In this document: positions 20,531 to 29,326 of the stretch, piece after piece
Layout: each line of letters starts with the position of its first letter
How positions within the stretch are numbered: the stretch's first letter is position 1
Source of the DNA: JAHFDS01 sp964593795
GTDB taxonomy: Bacteria; Myxococcota_A; Polyangia; JAHFDS01
Assembly: GCA_964593795.1 (NCBI GenBank)
Contig: CAZQJC010000017.1
Span: 1-64,000, forward strand
Length of the DNA stretch: 64,000 bases
Direction: 5' to 3'
Made by a program: the position numbers and the translations under genes
Notes under the pieces: generated by a model
The model's database searches: none
What the model was told of the DNA's origin: nothing
The model's input: only the letters and a program-made list of their open reading frames with translations

Positions 20531-21034
20531 TCATGAGGGCTCTGGATCGCGGCGCACGAGCGGCTGACGCCGCTCCTTCGGGTAGTCCTTGCGCAGGGGA
20601 TGGCCCACGAACTCCTCGTACATGAGGATGCGGCGCAGGTCGTGGTGCCCCACGAAGCGGATGCCGAACATGTCCCACGCCTCGCGCTCGAACCAGTCCG
20701 CGCCCTTCCAGACGCGCGTGACGGTGTCGATCGACGGGTCGTCCTCTGGCACCGGCGCCTTGAGGCGGATCCGCTGCCGCGTGGACGTCGAGTAGAGGTG
20801 ATAGACCACCTCGTAGCGCTCGCCCGTGCGGCGCTTGGGCCACGTCAGGTAGTCGACGACCGTGAGGTCGGTCAGCATGTCCATGCGCACCGCGGGGTCG
20901 TCGCGCAGGAACGTGCAGATGGGGACGATCTCGCCGCGGCTGACGATGGCGGTCTCGTCGCCGTGCTTGGCGTGCGTCTCGAGGACCGCGGAGCCGAACT
21001 GATCCAGCACGCGGTCGATGGCCAGTTGACTCAT
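20531..21034 (-). CDS. nuoC: NADH-quinone oxidoreductase subunit C
   Basis: The 30-kDa peripheral-arm subunit, 167 residues. It contains the family signature around ERYEVVYHLYS, ERE(A)WDMFGI and the C-terminal GHPLRKDYPKE. It lies between nuoB (19-base gap) and nuoD in the same orientation. Confidence 0.95.
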   Translation of the reverse strand: MSQLAIDRVLDQFGSAVLETHAKHGDETAIVSRGEIVPICTFLRDDPAVRMDMLTDLTVVDYLTWPKRRTGERYEVVYHLYSTSTRQRIRLKAPVPEDDPSIDTVTRVWKGADWFEREAWDMFGIRFVGHHDLRRILMYEEFVGHPLRKDYPKERRQPLVRRDPEPS

Positions 21035-21053
21035 CGCAACACCTGACTCATCG

Positions 21054-21574
<521 letters not shown>

Positions 21575-21584
<10 letters not shown>

Positions 21585-21955
21585 CCGATCGCCTTCTTTC
21601 TCCAGACGTAGACGAGGCCGACGAGCAGGATCGCCAGGAACGTCAGCATGATCCCGATGCCCATGAACGAGGCGCCGCCGTCGGGCGTGCGCGCCATGTC
21701 CTTGAACGTGACGGCCCACGGGTAGAGGAACGCGCTCTCGATGTCGAAGATGAGGAAGAGGATCGCGATCTGGTAGAACTTCACCGAGAAGCGACCGCGC
21801 GGGGATCCGATCGGATCCGAGCCGCACTCGAACGGCGCGGACTTGATGGCGGTGGTGTGCTTGGGCCCGAGCAGCGCCGCGCCCGCCAGGAACAGGCCTG
21901 AGAACGCGAGACCGAACAGGATCGTGACCAGCGCCGGGACGTACTGGCTGAGCAT
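21575..21955 (-). CDS. nuoA: NADH-quinone oxidoreductase subunit A
   Basis: A small membrane subunit of 126 residues with three TM helices (about 8-30, 63-83, 97-118). The loop holds PFECGSDPIG and the family block RFSVKFYQIAILFLIFDIE. It is first in the nuo operon, with a promoter-like sequence about 75-100 bases upstream. Confidence 0.95.
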
Positions 21956-22028
21956 GGGCCTCCGAGCTTAGCGGCCCACCCTGCGGGTCGGGCCGGAGAA
22001 GAACGTGAACTCCGAAAAAGGCGCCGGA

Positions 22029-22057
22029 ACGCTACCTGTAGGGCCCCCGGGTGTCAA
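22029..22057 (-). promoter_or_regulatory. Sigma70-like promoter for the nuo operon
   Basis: On the minus strand a perfect TTGACA (22052-22057) and TAGCGT (22029-22034) are separated by 17 bases. They lie upstream of nuoA in the divergent gap with the FadL-like gene. Confidence 0.5.
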
Positions 22058-22120
22058 ACGGGTCGGCTGGCCGGGCCCAGGAGCGTGGCGGGCCCACACG
22101 TGTGATCCGAACCCCGCGAG

Positions 22121-22150
22121 TTGACGGGGGATTCGCAGGGAAGATACAGT
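22121..22150 (+). promoter_or_regulatory. Sigma70-like promoter for the FadL-like gene
   Basis: TTGACG (22121-22126), an 18-base spacer and TACAGT (22145-22150) stand about 45 bases before the GTG at 22195, which itself follows AAGGGGGG. Confidence 0.45.
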
Positions 22151-22194
22151 GAGAACGGGCGCGCGCTGCGTGTCCGACCTTCAAGGGGGGCCTC

Positions 22195-23781
22195 GTGAGA
22201 CTGTATCGACCTGCGCGCGCCGACGGCGTGCAAGAACAGCGTTCGCGCGCCGAGGGCGCACCCGAGCCGCACCGCGGCCGCGGCTCCAGGACCCGGGCCA
22301 TGTGGCTGGGCGCGGCGCTCGGCGGCTGCCTGATCGGCTCGGCGGGCCCTGCGGCCGCCCAGGCCATCCCGTTCGGCGGCCGCACGGCGGCGATGGGCGG
22401 CACCGGCATCGCGCGCGGCGACGACTCGGCCATGCCCGTCCTCAACCCCTCCGGCCTCGCGCTCGTGTCGAGCTCGACGCTGTCGCTCTCGGCGTCGCTC
22501 TACGCGTTCCACCACGTCAGCATCCCGCACTTCAACGCGGACACGGACACGCTCGACGACGGATTCCGGACCATCGAGGTGTCTCGGCAAGGCATCGAGT
22601 CGAACACCGTCGAGACGCTGCCCTCGTCGCTCGCGTACATCTATCACGTCGGCGGCGAGCACCATCAAGTGCTCGCCGCGAGCGTGACCATCCCACGGTC
22701 GACGTCCCGACGATTCGTCCAGAACCTCGACCTCGCCGCGCAGGACCCGTCGGGCGGCACTGGCCAGGTGATCCGCGATCAACTCACGTTCGTGGAGAAC
22801 TTCGGTCAGTACGTGCTCGGGTTCTCGTACGCGCGCACGCTCTCCGAGAAGCTGCGCGTGGGCGGGACGCTCGGGGTCGTGTACACGAGCTCGCTCATCA
22901 CGCAGCAATCGACGCGCCTGTCCGTGCCGGCGACGGCGACGCAGTTCAACTTCATCAACGACTCGCTCACGCGCGAGTCCTCGAGCCTGGATCTCGACGG
23001 CATCTTCGGCGCGCAGCTCGACCTCAGCGACTCGCTCAGCGTGGGCGCGGTGTTCCACACCCCCGCCCTCCACGTCCACGGCAACTGGGACTTCTCGCAG
23101 GACGAGAACCGTTCGGACCCGAGCGGGACGTCCACCCTCCGCAAGGTGCGCGAGAGCGGCGACAGCATCGATGCGCCGCCGATGAAGATCGGCGTCGGCG
23201 CGGGCTATCGCAAGAGCGACTGCTGGAGCATCGCGGTCGACGTCACCGGCTCGGTCGCGATCAAGAACGACCGCCGCATCAAGGCCGACCACACCGAGTC
23301 GTCGGTCACGAGCGGCAAGAGCCCGACCGTGACCAGCTCGGTGCTCGACGCCGAGCGCAAGCGCGAGCACCGGGTCAACGGCTCGGTCGGCGGCGAGATC
23401 CGCGTCGGCGACGAGACGTGGATCCGGATGGGCGCATTCACGGACCTCTCGCTCGATCCCGCGGTGGGCCAGAACAAGAACCTCGGCAACCAGCTCAATC
23501 GCTCCGAGGTGCTCTCGTTCCCGTTCCACCGCTTCGGCGGCACGTTCGGTCTCGGCACCATCACCGGCCCGGTGGACAGCACGATCGGCATCGCGGCGAG
23601 CTACGCGCAGGGGGACACCGTGCGCCTCGACCCCATCCGCTCGGCCACCCCGATGGGCTTCGGCACCGCGCTCGAGAAGACGCCGGCGCGCGTCTTCGAC
23701 TTCATGTTCTTCGTGACCGGCACCGTGGATCTGAAGAAGGCCGCCAGCGGAATGGGCGGCAAGCTGGGAGGTGGCTCGTGA
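22195..23781 (+). CDS. Outer-membrane protein, FadL/OmpP1-like barrel
   Basis: The product has 528 residues, and the strong Shine-Dalgarno supports the GTG start. The signal peptide is unusually placed: about 35 Arg-rich residues precede the hydrophobic core (MWLGAALGGCLIGS), with cleavage likely after AAAQA. The mature start FGGRTAAMGGTGIARGDD followed by NPSGLA is the FadL/TodX-type hatch opening. The rest alternates in a way typical of beta barrels and ends in aromatic-containing strands plus a short Gly tail. Members transport hydrophobic compounds; the substrate is unknown here. Its stop overlaps the next GTG (GTGA). An ATG at 22300 is an alternative start. Confidence 0.65.
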   Translation: MRLYRPARADGVQEQRSRAEGAPEPHRGRGSRTRAMWLGAALGGCLIGSAGPAAAQAIPFGGRTAAMGGTGIARGDDSAMPVLNPSGLALVSSSTLSLSASLYAFHHVSIPHFNADTDTLDDGFRTIEVSRQGIESNTVETLPSSLAYIYHVGGEHHQVLAASVTIPRSTSRRFVQNLDLAAQDPSGGTGQVIRDQLTFVENFGQYVLGFSYARTLSEKLRVGGTLGVVYTSSLITQQSTRLSVPATATQFNFINDSLTRESSSLDLDGIFGAQLDLSDSLSVGAVFHTPALHVHGNWDFSQDENRSDPSGTSTLRKVRESGDSIDAPPMKIGVGAGYRKSDCWSIAVDVTGSVAIKNDRRIKADHTESSVTSGKSPTVTSSVLDAERKREHRVNGSVGGEIRVGDETWIRMGAFTDLSLDPAVGQNKNLGNQLNRSEVLSFPFHRFGGTFGLGTITGPVDSTIGIAASYAQGDTVRLDPIRSATPMGFGTALEKTPARVFDFMFFVTGTVDLKKAASGMGGKLGGGS

Positions 23782-25718
23782 ATCGCTGGGCGCTGCTGCT
23801 CGTCCTGCCCTTTTGGACCTGCACCGGGTCCGATCGCGCCGTGACCTGCAAGACCAACGGGGACTGCAAGGGCGCGGGAGAGCAATGCAACATCGTCACC
23901 GGGCTCTGCCAAAAGCCCATGACTGCGGCGCGGGAGGGCGCGATCTACGCGGACTTCAACTGTCCCGTGCGCAGCGTGGGAGGCGTGCCGCCCGGGATGC
24001 CGATGCCGGGCATGCCAGGCATGGGCGGCATGGGCGGATTCGGGCCTGGAATGGGCGGCATGGGTGGCCTCGGGCCTGGAATGGGCGGCATGGGTGGCTT
24101 CGGGCCTGGAATGGGCGGCATGGGTGGCCTCGGGCCTGGGATGGGCGGCATGGGTGGCCTCGGGCCTGGAATGGGCGGCATGGGTGGCCTCGGGCCTGGA
24201 ATGGGCGGCATGGGCGGCATGGGCGGCCTCGGACCAGGTCCGGGTGGCCTCGAGGTGCTGTTCCGGCTGGCCGCCGCGGGCGCCGGGGGCGAAGGCGGAA
24301 TGGGTCCCGTGATGCCGCCGGACCCGGGCGAGCCAGGCACCTTCCTGGCCAACCTCAACGTGGCGGGCAAGGCGACCTGCGGCTCGAAGGATCCCACCGA
24401 GAGCCCCGCCGAGGCCTGCACGCGCGGGGGCCAGTGCGAGGTGAGCACGCTGGACATCGGCGAGGGCGACAAGCTCGTCGTGATGCTGCTCGACGTGCGC
24501 AAGGGCGGTACGAAGATCGGCACCGGCATGCTCGTGGCCCGCGAGTCGGCGCTCGAGGGATCCTCGGGGCAGCTGAGCGCTCCCCATGACGTCTTCGGCG
24601 CGCTCTACGCGGTCAAGAGCGGCACGCTGTTGCCCTCCGAGAACCCGAACGAGCTCGCCTTCCTCTTCTGGGGCGGCACCGTCACCGTGGAGCGGTTCAG
24701 CGACCCGAAGGGGCGTGCGCGCATCAAGGGCACCATCGACATGGACCTCAAGGAGCCACCGTCGAATGGCAGCGGGGTCTTCGGGGGCGAGTGCAAGCTC
24801 TCGCGCAGCTGTGCCGCGTCGTCCCTCGCGTCGGAGCGCTGCTATCGAGAGGAGCTCGTCAGCCCGGACTGCGGAGAGCAGAATTGCCTGCCCCTCAATG
24901 ACGGCACCTCCAGCGGCTTCTGCAACTCGGCGTGCGAGACGCGCCGCGATTGCGAGCGCTTCGACTCGAAATCCGAATGCGTCACCATCCCGGCCTCGAC
25001 CGTCGGCATCTGCCAGCACAAGTGCGATTCGGACAGCGACTGCTACGCCGCGGCTGGATTCAAGTGCATCCAGCCGGTCGTCTCGGTCGGTGACATCGGG
25101 CAGAAGTTCTGCTCGTTCGAAGGGACGCGCAACCTCCCCCCGCCCGTGGGTGGGGCGGGCGGCCTCGGGGGCTTCGGCCCGGGCGGCATGGGTGGCCGCG
25201 GCGGCGTGGGCGGCGCAGGCGGCATCGGCGGGCGCGGCGGCATGGGCGGCAGGGGCATGGGCGGCATGGGCATGGGCGGCATGGGTATGGGCGGCATGGG
25301 CATGGGCGGCATGGGCATGGGCGGCATGGGCATGGGCGGCATGGGCATGGGCGGCATGGGCATGGGCGGGATCGGCGGCATGGGCATGGGCGGCACCGGC
25401 GGGATCGGTGGAATGGGCATGGGCGGCACCGGTGGGACGGGCGGCATGAGCGGCGGATGCTCGGTCGTGCCGCAGGGCGGCTGCGCGATGGGGCAGGCCT
25501 GCTATCCGGCTACCGGCGCGTCCGTCTGTCGCCCGGCGGGGACGACCGCCAATGGTGCGGCGTGCACGAGCCCCGAGAACTGCGTCGCCGGCAGCTCTTG
25601 CGTGGCAATGACGTGCCGACAGCTCTGCAGCACGACGGCCGGCGTGGGCCCGGCCTGCCCGGCCGGAACGATGTGCCGCACCGGCATGATGGGCGGCACG
25701 ATCGGCGCCTGCTTGTAG
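23778..25718 (+). CDS. Secreted Cys-rich protein with two Gly/Met repeat tracts
   Basis: Function not recognised. The product has 646 residues. The N-terminus MNRWALLLVLPFWTCTG looks like a signal peptide; the Cys could be lipidated, but FWTC is not a canonical lipobox. Cys-rich modules (CKTNGDCKGAGEQC near the start; two more, one ending at the C-terminus with CAMGQACYP and CVAGSSC) alternate with a six-copy 10-residue repeat (GLGPGMGGMG type, DNA 24031-24210) and a 5-residue MGMGG tract (DNA 25266-25370). The Cys modules resemble the small disulfide domains common in myxobacterial surface proteins. The start overlaps the previous stop and has GGGAGG upstream, so export alongside the barrel protein is likely. 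Confidence 0.6.
   Translation: MNRWALLLVLPFWTCTGSDRAVTCKTNGDCKGAGEQCNIVTGLCQKPMTAAREGAIYADFNCPVRSVGGVPPGMPMPGMPGMGGMGGFGPGMGGMGGLGPGMGGMGGFGPGMGGMGGLGPGMGGMGGLGPGMGGMGGLGPGMGGMGGMGGLGPGPGGLEVLFRLAAAGAGGEGGMGPVMPPDPGEPGTFLANLNVAGKATCGSKDPTESPAEACTRGGQCEVSTLDIGEGDKLVVMLLDVRKGGTKIGTGMLVARESALEGSSGQLSAPHDVFGALYAVKSGTLLPSENPNELAFLFWGGTVTVERFSDPKGRARIKGTIDMDLKEPPSNGSGVFGGECKLSRSCAASSLASERCYREELVSPDCGEQNCLPLNDGTSSGFCNSACETRRDCERFDSKSECVTIPASTVGICQHKCDSDSDCYAAAGFKCIQPVVSVGDIGQKFCSFEGTRNLPPPVGGAGGLGGFGPGGMGGRGGVGGAGGIGGRGGMGGRGMGGMGMGGMGMGGMGMGGMGMGGMGMGGMGMGGMGMGGIGGMGMGGTGGIGGMGMGGTGGTGGMSGGCSVVPQGGCAMGQACYPATGASVCRPAGTTANGAACTSPENCVAGSSCVAMTCRQLCSTTAGVGPACPAGTMCRTGMMGGTIGACL
24031..24210 (+). repeat. 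30-bp tandem repeat, six copies, in frame
   Basis: Six near-identical 30-bp units (TGGGTGGCCTCGGGCCTGGA plus ATGGGCGGCA) encode a 10-residue Gly/Met/Pro unit. Copies differ at only one to three bases, which suggests recent expansion or slippage. Confidence 0.92.
25266..25370 (+). repeat. 15-bp tandem repeat, seven copies, in frame
   Basis: Seven copies of ATGGGCATGGGCGGC encode Met-Gly-Met-Gly-Gly. Only one copy has an internal change (C to T), plus a variation at the last base. It can expand or shrink without breaking the frame. Confidence 0.92.
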
Positions 25719-25860
25719 CCCGGCCCGACCGGAGGTGGCTGCACCATGGAACACGGCGCGGCCGGTCGGCGTGGCGCACAAGTGTACGTGGCCCCTCGGA
25801 GTCTGTGGTGGCACAGCGGCTGCACTAGAGCGCCGCATGTACAAAAACATCACTTCGCAC

Positions 25861-26850
25861 ATGAAGAACCTCTCGACGGCCCTGTGCCTCGCCGGGCTGG
25901 CCTTGCCCGCCTGTGGCGGCGAGGAGGAGGGCTACGAGGTCGGTGAGCTCGCGTCCGGGCTGGTGGACATAGGAGGCAGCATCAAGGGATCTCCCAGCGC
26001 CACAGTCGTCACCACGTACGGAAGTGATACGGCAGTCTTCGCGCGCGGGTCCGACGATGCGCTGTGGATGTCGCGCGGTGCGCCCAGGAGAGGGTTCGGC
26101 AGCTGGACGTGGCTGGGCGGGCAGCTTGGCTCCAATCCAGCTGCCGTCTCGACGATGGACGGGCGCATCGACGTCTACGCGCGGGGATCCGACTCCGCAC
26201 TCTGGAAGCGATCCTTGCGCGGCGGCATGTGGAGCGAATGGCAGTCGGGCGGAGGATGCATTGCGGGCGAACCAGCGGCAGCAACATTCGCGCGCGGAAC
26301 GAGCCCAAAGGTCATCGTCGTTGCCAAGGGTTGCGATGGTCGTGCCTGGTGGGTGACCGATCTGACCGATGTCTCGCCCTCCTTCGGGAGGTGGCAGCTC
26401 CTCGGGGGTGAGCCGAACGGAAGGCTCATCGCCGTGCAGACGAGCTCGCGAGAGATCAGCGTGTTCATGCGGGATGCAAGCAGCCGGCTACAGCGGCAGC
26501 TCCTCAGCGGCAGCACCTGGAGTGGCTGGAGGCCATTCCTGAACTTGATTTCGCATGCGGACCTCGGAGCAGCCTCGCTGGGCTCCCTGGGCTCCTATCG
26601 AGTCGATTTCCTGCAGGCCCCCGACTACGATGTCTTTCCTCACACATCGAGCTTCAGCCGATGGGGGGACGGCACCCCCACGAGGATGTCCCCGATGAAT
26701 GCCCAGGAGGTCAATCTCCCCTTCGAGCCCCCGTCCGTCATCGCGCCCTCCAGCAGCGAGCTGTGCGTCTTCTTCAGGACTGTCAGCAGCAGGGTCAAGT
26801 ACCGCTGCGGCACGATGGCCACACCGACGCTCTTCGACTGGTGGATCTGA
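25861..26850 (+). CDS. Lipoprotein with PLL-like lectin (beta-propeller) repeats
   Basis: The product has 329 residues. MKNLSTALCLAGLALPACGG gives a lipoprotein signal with Cys about residue 20. The body has repeated units such as AVFARGSDDALWM, DVYARGSDSALWK, followed by W-x-x-W blocks (GSWTWLGGQL, WSEWQSGGG, WSGWRPF). This is the pattern of PLL-like fucose-binding lectin propellers (DUF346-type). It probably binds glycans at the surface, which is inference. ATG at 25837 is an alternative start; neither start has a good Shine-Dalgarno. Third-codon positions are visibly less GC-biased (TTG, ATT, CAT, GGA, GCA appear), unlike neighbouring genes. Confidence 0.7.
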   Translation: MKNLSTALCLAGLALPACGGEEEGYEVGELASGLVDIGGSIKGSPSATVVTTYGSDTAVFARGSDDALWMSRGAPRRGFGSWTWLGGQLGSNPAAVSTMDGRIDVYARGSDSALWKRSLRGGMWSEWQSGGGCIAGEPAAATFARGTSPKVIVVAKGCDGRAWWVTDLTDVSPSFGRWQLLGGEPNGRLIAVQTSSREISVFMRDASSRLQRQLLSGSTWSGWRPFLNLISHADLGAASLGSLGSYRVDFLQAPDYDVFPHTSSFSRWGDGTPTRMSPMNAQEVNLPFEPPSVIAPSSSELCVFFRTVSSRVKYRCGTMATPTLFDWWI

Positions 26851-27209
26851 GCACGACCAGTCGCTCCAGCAGCGATTGACCGTCTTCCAGGGCTTTCAGG
26901 GACGCTGCGTCAGCACGTGGTGCGCGCTGCCCGACGACAGCTGCCCTCCGGCCTTCACCCTCACGACACCGCATGCGCGGGCCTGGCGAAGCTCTGCGCG
27001 CCGGCCCTGCGCACGAACGGTGGCCGCCGCGACGGGGCGCGTGACACCGGGCCGGTGCTCGGGACACGGCGGCGAGAGTGCGGCTCGATCCCCAGATGAT
27101 GGCCACGCAAGATGGGGCCGCGATGGTCCTGTGGGCGAAGCTCGCCTGCGAGAGAGGCGAAGGCGCGAGCAGAGGCTGCTGTGGGCGTGATGACAGGCGA
27201 AGAGAGGCG
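26851..27209. other. Gap between convergent surface-protein genes; no gene seen
   Basis: Short frames here lack coding character, start signals and family resemblance. No repeat or RNA gene was recognised apart from the terminator hairpin at 27210. Confidence 0.5.
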
Positions 27210-27239
27210 GAAGCGGGAGGCCCGAAGGCCTCCCGCTTC
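27210..27239 (-). terminator. Hairpin terminator with UUCG loop
   Basis: A perfect 13-bp stem (GAAGCGGGAGGCC with its complement) reads on the minus strand with a TTCG tetraloop. It begins about five bases past the stop of the minus-strand lipoprotein gene. The following sequence is only mildly T-rich. Confidence 0.75.
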
Positions 27240-27244
27240 GGAGC

Positions 27245-29104
27245 TTACGGCTTGAAGAGGTAGACGCCGTCCGCCGCCACGCCCTGACCGAGCGTGAAGG
27301 CGATGCGGCCCATCGTGTCGGCGCCGCCGACCTTGAAGCCCGAGCCGTCGGCCTTCTGGATGATGGCGTGCTGCTGGACCTCGACGTCCATGTTGGCGCC
27401 GAGCGCGCGCGTGTGGATGTCGCCGTAGCCGGGGCCGTCGCCGGCCGCCGTCACGAGCCAGTGCGAGTTCGAGTTGTAGACGAGGCGGTCATTGCCCTGG
27501 AAGGCGTGCGCCCAGACGCGCGCCGGCGGCATCGCGAACTCGGGCATGCCGTTCGACGGCTTGATGTGCATCGTGCCCGAGTACTCGTTGTTGAGGTCGG
27601 TGTAGTAGACGAAGTAGGCGCTGTCGTTCGAGAACGCCTGGATGCCGTAGGTCGTCGCGTTGTTCGCGATCGACATGCCGGACATCGCCGCGGTCGAGCT
27701 GCCCTGCGCGAGGTCACCGCCGTTGAGGGCCGCGTCGAAGCGCGTGTGGTAGAGGACCTTCGTGCCGTCCGGCGAGAACTGATCGAAGTCCTGGACGCCG
27801 GTCGCGACGGCCACCGAGGTGCCGCCCATCGCCGTCGGGATCACGTTGAGCGTGCCCGCGTTGGTCGCGACGTTCGTGAAGTAGCCGATGTAGTTGCCGG
27901 TCTTCGAGATCACCGGGGTGAGGTCCGCGCCGGAGATCATGCTCGCCCGGACGTTCACGGCGGTCGCGAGCTGGCGGAGCATGTTGTTGCCCATGCCCAC
28001 GTTGATGACGTTGAGCGTGCCCGTGCCCATCGTCGTGTTGACGGCGGTGATCACGATGAGGGCGCTGCCCTCGGGCGCGGTCACGAAGCCCGCCGCGCGC
28101 GTCATGGCCGGCAGGATGTTCGTGGCCGGCGTGCCGACGGCGAACGCCTCGAGGAGCTGATCCGAGGCGCCGTTGTTGGCCGCCGTCGCGATGATCGCGT
28201 GGCTGCTGCTGCCGGTGAACGTGAAGCGCGCGTCGAGCGCCGGCGCGGTGCCGGAGCAGTAGACGCCCGCGTGGAGCGTCGCGGCGGTCGCACCGGCCAT
28301 GCCGATGTTCACGAGCTTGACGTCGCAGAGCGGGTTGGCCGGCGCGCCCATCGTGACGAGCTGCCAGTTGTCCGCGTAGACGATCCAGTTGCCGTCGTTC
28401 GAGACGGACGCCGGGATGAAGTACACATCGGCGTTCGTGCCCTGACCGAAGATCGCCACCGAGGTCGCGAAGTCCGCCTTGGCCGCCATGCCGGTCTTCC
28501 AGTAGGCGAGCTTGCCGCGGAAGCCCACGATGCCGCCCATCGGCGCGGGCTGGTTGCCGTACGCCACGAGGAGGGTGTTCTTCGACGCCTGCACGGCGAA
28601 GATGTCCGTGCCGAGATCGACGCCCATGCCGGCCGGCATGGTCGAGTCCCAGACCTTGACGTTGATCATGCCGGGCGTGGTGCCCTTGGCGGCCGCGACC
28701 CACGAGCCGTCGTCGGCCACCGCGATCGAGTACCAGTCCTGACCCGTGCCGTTGAGGCGCATGCCCATGCCGGGCATCACGACCGGGCCGTCGGCCATCA
28801 TCATGCCGCCCGAGCCGCCGAGGCCGCCGGCCATGCCGGCGCCGCCCATGCCCATGCCCGCGCCACCGGCGCCCGCGTTGCCGGAGCCCGCACCGCCCAT
28901 GCCCATGCCCGCGCCGCCCGAGCCCGCGGTGCTGCCCGCGCCGCCCTGGCCGCCGCCGCTACCCGCGCCACCACGCCCCGACGACCCACCGCGGCCCGAC
29001 GAGCCGGAGCCACCGGTGCCGGTGTTGTCGTCGCCGCATCCGACGGCGAACGCGCCTGCCGCAAGAAGGGCGAGCCACGCGCTCTTTCCGAAGACGTTCC
29101 TCAT
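27245..29104 (-). CDS. Large lipoprotein with Gly-rich tether and propeller-like body
   Basis: The product has 619 residues. The signal ends in FAVGCGDD (lipidated Cys about 23). A tether of about 75 residues rich in Gly, Ala, Ser and Met follows, with GGAGMGMGGAG motifs. The remaining 510 residues show repeated stretches like DQFSPDGTKVLYHTRFD, IQAFSNDSAYFVYYTDLN and VSNDGNWIVYADN. These resemble TolB/PD40 beta-propeller blades. The ATG at 29104 is chosen (GGAGG six bases ahead); a GTG lies directly before it. It is probably surface or periplasmic; the ligand is unknown. Confidence 0.75.
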   Translation of the reverse strand: MRNVFGKSAWLALLAAGAFAVGCGDDNTGTGGSGSSGRGGSSGRGGAGSGGGQGGAGSTAGSGGAGMGMGGAGSGNAGAGGAGMGMGGAGMAGGLGGSGGMMMADGPVVMPGMGMRLNGTGQDWYSIAVADDGSWVAAAKGTTPGMINVKVWDSTMPAGMGVDLGTDIFAVQASKNTLLVAYGNQPAPMGGIVGFRGKLAYWKTGMAAKADFATSVAIFGQGTNADVYFIPASVSNDGNWIVYADNWQLVTMGAPANPLCDVKLVNIGMAGATAATLHAGVYCSGTAPALDARFTFTGSSSHAIIATAANNGASDQLLEAFAVGTPATNILPAMTRAAGFVTAPEGSALIVITAVNTTMGTGTLNVINVGMGNNMLRQLATAVNVRASMISGADLTPVISKTGNYIGYFTNVATNAGTLNVIPTAMGGTSVAVATGVQDFDQFSPDGTKVLYHTRFDAALNGGDLAQGSSTAAMSGMSIANNATTYGIQAFSNDSAYFVYYTDLNNEYSGTMHIKPSNGMPEFAMPPARVWAHAFQGNDRLVYNSNSHWLVTAAGDGPGYGDIHTRALGANMDVEVQQHAIIQKADGSGFKVGGADTMGRIAFTLGQGVAADGVYLFKP

Positions 29105-29186
29105 CACTGACCTCCACTACGAAATTCGTTCCACCCGTTGGCGCGCGGCGAGGATCACAGTCCCCACCGGGCGCGAAAGTGCGCGG

Positions 29187-29216
29187 ACTATGGACTTCGG
29201 CCCCCGAGAGCGTCAA
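29187..29216 (-). promoter_or_regulatory. Sigma70-like promoter for the propeller lipoprotein
   Basis: On the minus strand TTGACG (29211-29216), 18 bases, then CATAGT (29187-29192), about 80 bases before the ATG. It is the best match in the divergent gap with tilS. Confidence 0.4.
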
Positions 29217-29326
29217 GAGAGCTCGATTCGGGCCCGGACCTCGCCGTGAGCCGACCCACGCCGCGCTGCGTCGTCACCCCACGAATCGGCCGGAGACCCG
29301 CGTCTCGGAGGTACTAGGATCGGCGC

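Noticed and set aside
22149..23777. Long upstream extension of the Cys-rich repeat protein frame
   Set aside because: It is a shadow of the FadL-like gene; the real start is the GTG overlapping that gene's stop.
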